Virus record (IMG/VR): IMGVR_UViG_3300048591_000167
Span: 1-42,769 of that record
Direction: 5' to 3' (one strand)
DNA: 42,769 nucleotides
Source of the DNA: a virus
In this document: in pieces, positions 38,517 through 42,769 of the stretch
How positions within the stretch are numbered: the stretch's first letter is position 1
Layout: every line of letters starts with the position of its first letter
Translations under genes and position numbers: made by a program
Notes under the pieces: model-generated
The model's database searches: none
Seen by the model: only the letters and a program-made list of their open reading frames with translations
Told to the model about the DNA's origin: nothing

Positions 38517-38786
38517 ATGAGCGTTGAAGTGCACAAGGAACCCAGCGAGAAGAACTGCTGGCCGAAGGAGAACTGCTGCGTGTGCCGGACGCCGACAAGC
38601 TACTGGTACGGCACCGGCCCGCTGAATGTGGCGCTGTGCCCGACGTGCGCAACGCGAGCGACGGCCGACAGCTTGCCGACGAAGGCGCAGTGGATTGACG
38701 CCGAGCGAGGTGGGCAGATTTTGCCTAATGCCTCGCATCGTATTCGCCAGTCTCGAAAAGCTTCCGCTCCGCAGCGCGGCGCTTGA
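38517..38786 (+). CDS. Second-array cassette zinc-finger-like protein
   Basis: 89 residues from the ATG at 38517 (GGAGG five to six bases upstream). Two Cys pairs, NCCVCRTPTS and ALCPTCATRA, make a likely zinc ribbon. PNA at GCCTAATGCC marks the outer core; the rest (SHRIRQSRKASAPQRGA) is read from DNA antisense to the endolysin end, so the tail is an accident of insertion. Function unknown. Confidence 0.6.
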   Translation: MSVEVHKEPSEKNCWPKENCCVCRTPTSYWYGTGPLNVALCPTCATRATADSLPTKAQWIDAERGGQILPNASHRIRQSRKASAPQRGA

Positions 38787-39177
38787 CTAGCCCGGCCATC
38801 TTCTTCGACCCGGCAAATACCCATCTATCGAACTGCGGCGAGACTTCCTTGAATGGCCTGCCGTGGTTCAATTTCTGCAACAGGGTGGATCGCTCGAAAG
38901 CATGATTCCCGATGTTGAACGCCAAGGAAACGCATGCGTCAAATTGCTCTTGGCTAATCTCCCGCTCGATGCAGTCCGACAGCTTGATTTCCACGTCCTC
39001 AATATCAGACATAAGCAGGTCTTTGGCCTGATCCTCGTCTATCCGCTTGAAGTGTTCGCCTTCCCGGACCCGGTGGCCGAAACCGATGGTCATATACCCG
39101 GCACCATCGTTGTATGGTTCCAGGGCGAGTTTTTCCCACTGGCAGATGAAGTCGATACCATTTTCGCTCACGCGCAC
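38725..39177 (-). CDS. Endolysin, T4-type lysozyme (GH24)
   Basis: 150 residues from GTG at 39177 (AGGAG six bases upstream). CQWEKLALEPYNDGAGYMTI then GFGH holds E15, D24 and T30, the same spacing as E11-D20-T26 of T4 lysozyme. VSLAFNIGNHAFERSTLLQK and WVFAGSKKMAGLVKRRAAER are the family's later motifs. No signal-arrest segment is visible, so it needs a holin. Its stop codon lies in an attC-core-like site. Confidence 0.9.
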   Translation of the reverse strand: MRVSENGIDFICQWEKLALEPYNDGAGYMTIGFGHRVREGEHFKRIDEDQAKDLLMSDIEDVEIKLSDCIEREISQEQFDACVSLAFNIGNHAFERSTLLQKLNHGRPFKEVSPQFDRWVFAGSKKMAGLVKRRAAERKLFETGEYDARH

Positions 39178-39401
39178 CGCTTGCTCCTTTCCTCTTTCAA
39201 CTGGCGCTCCAGCAACTCGATTTTCGACACGGCCTCGTCAATCACCTTCTGCGTTACGATCCGGCAACCACCGCCGACAATGCACTCGGCAATGTCCTCG
39301 TCCGAGAATTCGATGGTGTTGCCCTTGACCGTGACGGCTCCGGCCAGGGTAAAGACGCAGGTCAGCAGTACGAACAGCAGAATGAAGGTGAGCGGGCGCA
39401 T
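39168..39401 (-). CDS. Secreted small protein next to the endolysin, possible spanin
   Basis: 77 residues. Signal peptide MRPLTFILLFVLLTCVFTLA then a periplasmic part with EFSDEDIAECIVGGGCRIVT and a charged coiled end (AVSKIELLERQLKEERSKR). GGGAGG precedes the ATG; the stop overlaps the endolysin start. The coiled segment and location suggest a spanin- or lysis-related role, but no lipobox is clear. Confidence 0.5.
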   Translation of the reverse strand: MRPLTFILLFVLLTCVFTLAGAVTVKGNTIEFSDEDIAECIVGGGCRIVTQKVIDEAVSKIELLERQLKEERSKRCA

Positions 39402-39640
39402 GGTGGCCTCCCTGATGGTGGGAACTGCCTAGGATTATTCGGGTGTTGGGTGCCGCAGCCGGTCGCAGCATTCCGGCTCTATACGCTACCTGCTACCTAG
39501 TCGCCCGCTACGTATCGAGCCTCGGTGATGCGGCAGTTGCTTAACTATTGGCGCGATTGTTTAGTAAAAGGTGGGGCGGGCAGCGAGCAGCCGCCTAGCA
39601 ATTTCCCGAGTCTTGGCTACGGTTTGCTATTTGTGCGCCC
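39402..39640. other. Non-coding gap before the lysis genes
   Basis: About 240 bp without a convincing gene, promoter or terminator that I can support on either strand. It separates the phosphoesterase gene from the secreted protein and endolysin. Confidence 0.4.
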
Positions 39641-40591
39641 CTAAACTTTGATGATCTGGCCGCGAAACTCTACCAAGCCTTCCTCGATAACATGGACGAC
39701 TTCCGGCCAGAGCAAACGACCGTCCTTGAACGTCAGGACGATGAAACCGGATCTCCAAGCAACCGGACTGACCTCTGTGTAGTCGGAAAACTGCGGGCCG
39801 TAGGGGTCTGCTAATGTCCCGCAGTCGCATCCGAAGCGCGTCCCGTTGTAGTCGCTGAACGGGGAAACCTTCAAGCTATGAAGATGCCCCGTTACCATTG
39901 TCTTCCCGCTGTTGATGGTGTTGTTATGTGGGGCGTGAATTCCCCCCTTGTATCTATGCTTCACCACTACGTCTTCATTGATCCACGCCGCCCAAGCGGG
40001 CATCCATCTTGGAAAATGGTCTTTAAGGTGGAAGCCGTGAATCTTGGCGTATTCGGGAACCGTGGAAGCCAGTCTCGTCTCGAATCGTGAATCGTGATTC
40101 CCTAGCGTCCAAATGAATGAAGCCCCTTTCGGGGACGCTTTTTCTATTTCTTCCAGCCTGTCTTTGCAGGCTTCCAATTCCTGAATCAAGCTGGGTCGCC
40201 CCTCCCATCCTATCGGGGGATGGCGTGAGATAGTCGCACCGTCCAATACATCCCCGTTCAGAATGACCGCAGAGGGCTTCAGATCGGTGCAGAACCGGAC
40301 GAAAGCCTTGTGGGCAGTCGATACCATGCCCTTCCAGTAATGGGCGTCTGAGCCGATTAAAACCGTTCCTGTATCTATGCTGAGATTCTTGATAGCAGGA
40401 TGGTCGGTTAGCGCATAGTGGCGCTGTTGTGATTTCGCTTCCAGCTTGATGCCTGTCCGCGCTTCGATCCCCCTGCGGCGCTGATGCACGCATCTTTCGT
40501 GAATCTTTAATTCCTTTGCGACTGCCGCCGCGCCGCCTAGCTTGTTCCAGATAGCGATGAATTGTTCTTCCGTGCAACTAGGCGCAGCCAT
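39641..40591 (-). CDS. Calcineurin-like metallophosphoesterase with N-terminal HTH
   Basis: 316 residues. GSDAHYWKG (D82, H84), LNGDVLDG (D114), LGNHDSR (N165-H166-D167) and VTGHLHS (H236, H238) form the two-metal phosphoesterase site. Residues 7-45 (EEQFIAIWNKLGGAAAVAKE then LKIHERCVHQRRRG) look like a helix-turn-helix. Related proteins occur in many phages; substrate unknown. Lies in the late minus operon between the putative holin and endolysin; its start overlaps the gene before it by 14 bases. Confidence 0.8.
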   Translation of the reverse strand: MAAPSCTEEQFIAIWNKLGGAAAVAKELKIHERCVHQRRRGIEARTGIKLEAKSQQRHYALTDHPAIKNLSIDTGTVLIGSDAHYWKGMVSTAHKAFVRFCTDLKPSAVILNGDVLDGATISRHPPIGWEGRPSLIQELEACKDRLEEIEKASPKGASFIWTLGNHDSRFETRLASTVPEYAKIHGFHLKDHFPRWMPAWAAWINEDVVVKHRYKGGIHAPHNNTINSGKTMVTGHLHSLKVSPFSDYNGTRFGCDCGTLADPYGPQFSDYTEVSPVAWRSGFIVLTFKDGRLLWPEVVHVIEEGLVEFRGQIIKV

Positions 40592-40811
40592 CGAAATCCT
40601 CCACTACGCGGGACGAAATATCGGTCACGAAGACGAACGGCAGAACTTGCTCACATTGCGAACATACCGCTTCACCGTCCGCCCACAAGTAGAACGTCGT
40701 GCAACCACACCCGCATTCCCAGAACGACGATTCGACCTCGCCCTCCTGTAGTTCTGGCGGGTCTTCCTTGGGTGCTGTGTCCGGGCCTTTGGGGAAGGTT
40801 ATAACCGGCAT
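40578..40811 (-). CDS. Small zinc-ribbon protein
   Basis: 77 residues. WECGCGCTTFYLWADGEAVC then SQCEQVLPF: CGC and C-x2-C pairs for a zinc ribbon. The N-terminus is Pro/Glu-rich. Overlaps the start of the phosphoesterase gene, with which it may be co-expressed. Confidence 0.6.
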   Translation of the reverse strand: MPVITFPKGPDTAPKEDPPELQEGEVESSFWECGCGCTTFYLWADGEAVCSQCEQVLPFVFVTDISSRVVEDFDGCA

Positions 40812-40830
40812 GATTTGTCCTTTTGGCGGG

Positions 40831-41052
40831 TTATGGCTTGCTAATCGGTAAATGTCCGGCCCCGTTCATCCATGCAGCCAGCGCAAGAGCGCCCGCCCCA
40901 ATAAGCCATAGAATCTTATTGACGACCGATTTGCCGATGGATGTATAAACCCTCTCCAATGCGCGCTCCGCTGCTCTTTCTGCGATTCGCTCGATTTGAT
41001 CGTCTGACAAGTGGGGGTACTGTCTGCGCTCGGGGCCTTGGTATTCATCCAT
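40831..41052 (-). CDS. Putative holin
   Basis: 73 residues from the ATG at 41052, chosen for the strong GGAGGG before it. Helical N-terminus (DDQIERIAERAAERALERVY), then one hydrophobic segment (ILWLIGAGALALAAWM) and a short tail GAGHLPISKP. Such one-helix phage proteins in lysis blocks are often holins or holin-like. Endolysin lies downstream in the same direction. Confidence 0.6.
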   Translation of the reverse strand: MDEYQGPERRQYPHLSDDQIERIAERAAERALERVYTSIGKSVVNKILWLIGAGALALAAWMNGAGHLPISKP

Positions 41053-41353
41053 TCTTTCCCTCCTTATCCCTATGTCCATTCCAAATCCCGCCACCGCCAG
41101 CGCGGACGCCTAGCCAAAAAACCCACGGCAATAAAAAACGCCCTATTACGGGCGTCTTGCCTGTTTTCATCATGCACTCGCGCAATCGTTTGTCAGCTTC
41201 GGCCCGCGTCAATGGTTCCCCTTCCTCATTGACGGCATAGCGATAGTCCGCGTCGTGTGCGCGGCAACACTTGGAATAGGTCAAGTCAGGAACAGCGGTG
41301 CAGCCGTCGCCTTTAAGATACTTCCATGCGCGCTTTAGGTCTTCGCGGGTCAT
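41045..41353 (-). CDS. Phospholipase A2-like protein
   Basis: 102 residues. DGCTAVPDLTYSKCCRAHDA then DYRY has the C-C-x2-H-D-x2-Y motif of PLA2 folds with His-Asp; EADKRLRECM follows, and then a hydrophobic LLPWVFWLGVRAGG. Similar small PLA2-like proteins occur in phage lysis or virion regions. May attack host membranes; activity untested. A perfect terminator hairpin lies inside its coding sequence (41133-41155). Confidence 0.7.
   Translation of the reverse strand: MTREDLKRAWKYLKGDGCTAVPDLTYSKCCRAHDADYRYAVNEEGEPLTRAEADKRLRECMMKTGKTPVIGRFLLPWVFWLGVRAGGGGIWNGHRDKEGKNG
41133..41155 (-). terminator. Terminator-like hairpin inside the PLA2-like gene
   Basis: Minus strand: ACGCCC, six-base loop, GGGCGT, followed by TTTTTATT. 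It is within codons for TPVIGRF, so it would end many transcripts before the putative holin and endolysin unless antiterminated. Confidence 0.65.
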
Positions 41354-41670
41354 CTCAATTCACTCCGCGCAAGCACACTTAGCGCCATTGCGACTTTCTT
41401 CAAGAACTGCTTTGCACTGGCCAGGTCTGTGACGTTCGCCTGAACGTAATCGGCGCATTCTGCTGGGGTGTGGTTGACTAGGTACTGAATGACTGCATCG
41501 GCTTTTGCGTACTCCTTTGCGGAGTTGTCAGCCGCAAGGATTGCCCTTCTGGGGGCCTCTAATGCCTCCTCCGCCGCCTCCCTGGCGAGCGCATCAGCCT
41601 CCTCATCCTGCGTCAGTTGTTCAACCTTGTATTCGCCGGTCGATAAATCAATAATTAGCTTGTTTGGCAT
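41350..41670 (-). CDS. Small protein after the fibre gene, possible fibre chaperone
   Basis: 106 residues. MPNKLIIDLSTGEYKVEQLT then an Ala/Glu-rich coiled section (about 22-60) and VNHTPAECADYVQANVTDLA. The LIIDLSTGE-x-x-x-x-x-LT start is common in small genes that follow phage fibre genes, some of which are assembly chaperones. ATGA overlap with the PLA2-like gene. Role inferred from place and start. Confidence 0.5.
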   Translation of the reverse strand: MPNKLIIDLSTGEYKVEQLTQDEEADALAREAAEEALEAPRRAILAADNSAKEYAKADAVIQYLVNHTPAECADYVQANVTDLASAKQFLKKVAMALSVLARSELR

Positions 41671-41673
41671 TTT

Positions 41674-42769
41674 TTAGCTCACATAAGATATGTTCATCGT
41701 GCCTGCGTCGAACGTATCAGTCCCGCCAACCGTTGTCAGGCGCACACGATCCAGCGTTGCACTCAGGGACTTGCTACCACACGAAACTGACGCGGCCGCA
41801 ACTGACGTGAAACCGGTGTTCGCTTGGTACATCCAGGTGTTTGTACTTGAATCCATGAGCGTTAGGGTTGCCATGACGTTATACGTATGTGTGGCTGTTG
41901 CGGCAATCGCAAACGTGAAGCCAGACGACATTGATACGGATGTTCCGGTATTGATATTCCCGGTTGATCCAGCATATCCGCTAGTCTCAATACCTCCGCT
42001 ATCGCCTATCTGAATAATGAAGTTTGACGTTCCTCTCCCGCTAAGTCCGTTGATCATTATTACGATCATTTTGACGTTGGGGGGGATGCTGGTGAAATCA
42101 ACGTATGTTGGCGACCCGGTCGATAGAGTTTTCTGTGTTCCTGAAGTCAGTACAGATGGTCTTTTTATGACTTCCCAATAGGCGCTTGAATCTGATGTTT
42201 TGCGAACATCAAACATATCGCCGTCTGCGAGAGTCAGATTCGTGCTGCCAGGGATTTTTAACGACGTGGCGTTGTGCGTTAGGCTGAGCGTGCCGTTTGT
42301 AACGGAGGCCCTACAATGGATGATAGTGCCAGACTGAAGTGACGACGCTGCCCCGAAGCTGGTTATTGCCGTGGAGACATTCGTTAGCTCCCATGCGGAA
42401 TCTAACGTGTACTGATATACGGTGTCGTTGGTGGTGCCTACTACATAGCACTTTGTTCCATCAAGCGAGAAGGAGAGGCCGACTGGGCTAGTTTCCTGAC
42501 TAGATACCGACATTGATTTGCTTGCATAACTACCTGTCGAAATATCCCATGCAGTACTTAATGTGTATTGATAGATCGTGTCGCTTGTGCTTCCTATGAC
42601 ATAGCACTTTGTTCCATCAGATGAGAATGCTAAACCTTGTGGGGTTGTTTCTTGGCTGGTTACCGACATTGATTTGCTGGCATAGCTCCCCGTCGAAATG
42701 TCCCATGCCGTACTAAGGGTGTACTGATATACGGTGTCGTTGTCGTAACCTATGACGTAACATTTGGTG
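41674..42769 (-). CDS. Tail fibre with beta-propeller-like repeats, C-terminal part
   Basis: The frame is open from the right edge and stops at TAA 41676-41674. It begins with two to three 52-residue propeller-like repeats (DGTKCYVIG, TVYQYTLSTAWD). A beta-rich C-terminal domain of about 230 residues follows, beginning near SAWELTNVSTAITSF and ending GTMNISYVS. This end is probably the distal tip. It appears to be the 3' end of the gene whose start is at 919, because repeat sequence and frame match across the two window edges. How many blades lie between the ends cannot be settled here, since the repeats are nearly identical. Two small genes follow, the first 4 bp downstream. Confidence 0.8.
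   Translation of the reverse strand, partial: TKCYVIGYDNDTVYQYTLSTAWDISTGSYASKSMSVTSQETTPQGLAFSSDGTKCYVIGSTSDTIYQYTLSTAWDISTGSYASKSMSVSSQETSPVGLSFSLDGTKCYVVGTTNDTVYQYTLDSAWELTNVSTAITSFGAASSLQSGTIIHCRASVTNGTLSLTHNATSLKIPGSTNLTLADGDMFDVRKTSDSSAYWEVIKRPSVLTSGTQKTLSTGSPTYVDFTSIPPNVKMIVIMINGLSGRGTSNFIIQIGDSGGIETSGYAGSTGNINTGTSVSMSSGFTFAIAATATHTYNVMATLTLMDSSTNTWMYQANTGFTSVAAASVSCGSKSLSATLDRVRLTTVGGTDTFDAGTMNISYVS
42400..42769 (-). repeat. 156-bp tandem repeats in the fibre gene (right end)
   Basis: Units at about 42474 and 42630 continue the 156-bp array of the left edge. The unit at 42474 matches the left unit at 313 over its first 110-120 bp, and 42630-42742 equals 1-113. The last 123 bp (42647-42769) equal 174-296. 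These two overlaps imply different joins. Confidence 0.9.

Larger units (their letters stand above)
38093..38730 (-). mobile_element. Second, small cassette array (opposite orientation)
   Basis: Two attC-like sites (38093-38154 and 38443-38498) and a boundary core GCCTAAT (38723-38729) enclose two short genes. At the clearer site the extra C of the arm lies on the minus strand, so polarity is opposite to the main array. The genes are on the plus strand, again antiparallel to attC but along local phage transcription. The array sits between ninG and the endolysin, and its outer core overlaps the endolysin stop codon. Confidence 0.7.

Noticed and set aside
39402-39640. Possible tRNA or small RNA in the lysis gap
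   Set aside because: No cloverleaf or T-loop signature could be assembled by eye.

Overview
This window looks like an essentially complete tailed-phage genome of the short-tailed (podovirus) kind. It has one block each of packaging, capsid, head-to-tail, ejection, fibre, lysis, recombination and replication genes. There is a P22-type tail-hub protein and a P22 gp4-like adaptor, and there are no tape-measure, sheath or tail-tube genes. Both ends fall inside the same fibre gene, in a near-perfect 156-bp tandem repeat (1-113 equals 42630-42742; 174-296 equals 42647-42769). The molecule was therefore probably circular or circularly permuted and was cut inside that repeat. I see no integrase, CI-type repressor or reverse transcriptase. 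Protein styles and attC sequences suggest a beta- or gammaproteobacterial host (inference).

Layout. Late genes lie on the minus strand. A late promoter (24024-23996) is followed at once by a terminator (23962-23938) and sits just downstream of a possible Q-like regulator (24041-24391), the same layout as lambda pR'-tR'. From there transcription would run through a nuclease-like ORF, a GC-rich non-coding stretch, terS/terL, portal, several structural genes, scaffold, coat, an unusual methyltransferase-glycosyltransferase fusion, the adaptor, a three-piece tail-hub locus, ejection proteins and fibres. It then crosses the contig junction into small fibre-associated genes, a PLA2-like protein, a putative holin, a phosphoesterase and an endolysin (38725-39177). 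The early region is divergent around 34.15-34.27 kb. A minus operon encodes small proteins, an ERF annealing protein, a YqaJ exonuclease and SSB. A plus operon encodes Cro, a replication initiator-like protein, many small ORFs joined by ATGA-type overlaps, NinB/YbcN-like and NinG-like proteins.

The main discovery is in the middle of the minus early operon, between SSB and the Q-like gene. Positions 24475-31424 are a string of 14 gene cassettes separated by attC recombination sites, the folded sites used by integrons, with no integron integrase in the window. All 14 sites share one orientation. A second, smaller array of two attC sites and a boundary core lies at 38093-38730 in the opposite orientation. 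In both arrays nearly all cassette genes point opposite to the usual integron convention but along the local phage transcription. Many read in one shared frame into the neighbouring attC and gain an attC-encoded tail beginning P/H-N-A. The cargo includes three DNA methyltransferases, a C5-methyltransferase-like protein, a trypsin-like protease and small unknown proteins. This looks like a swappable phage accessory, possibly anti-restriction, gene library that a host integrase would act on in trans (inference).
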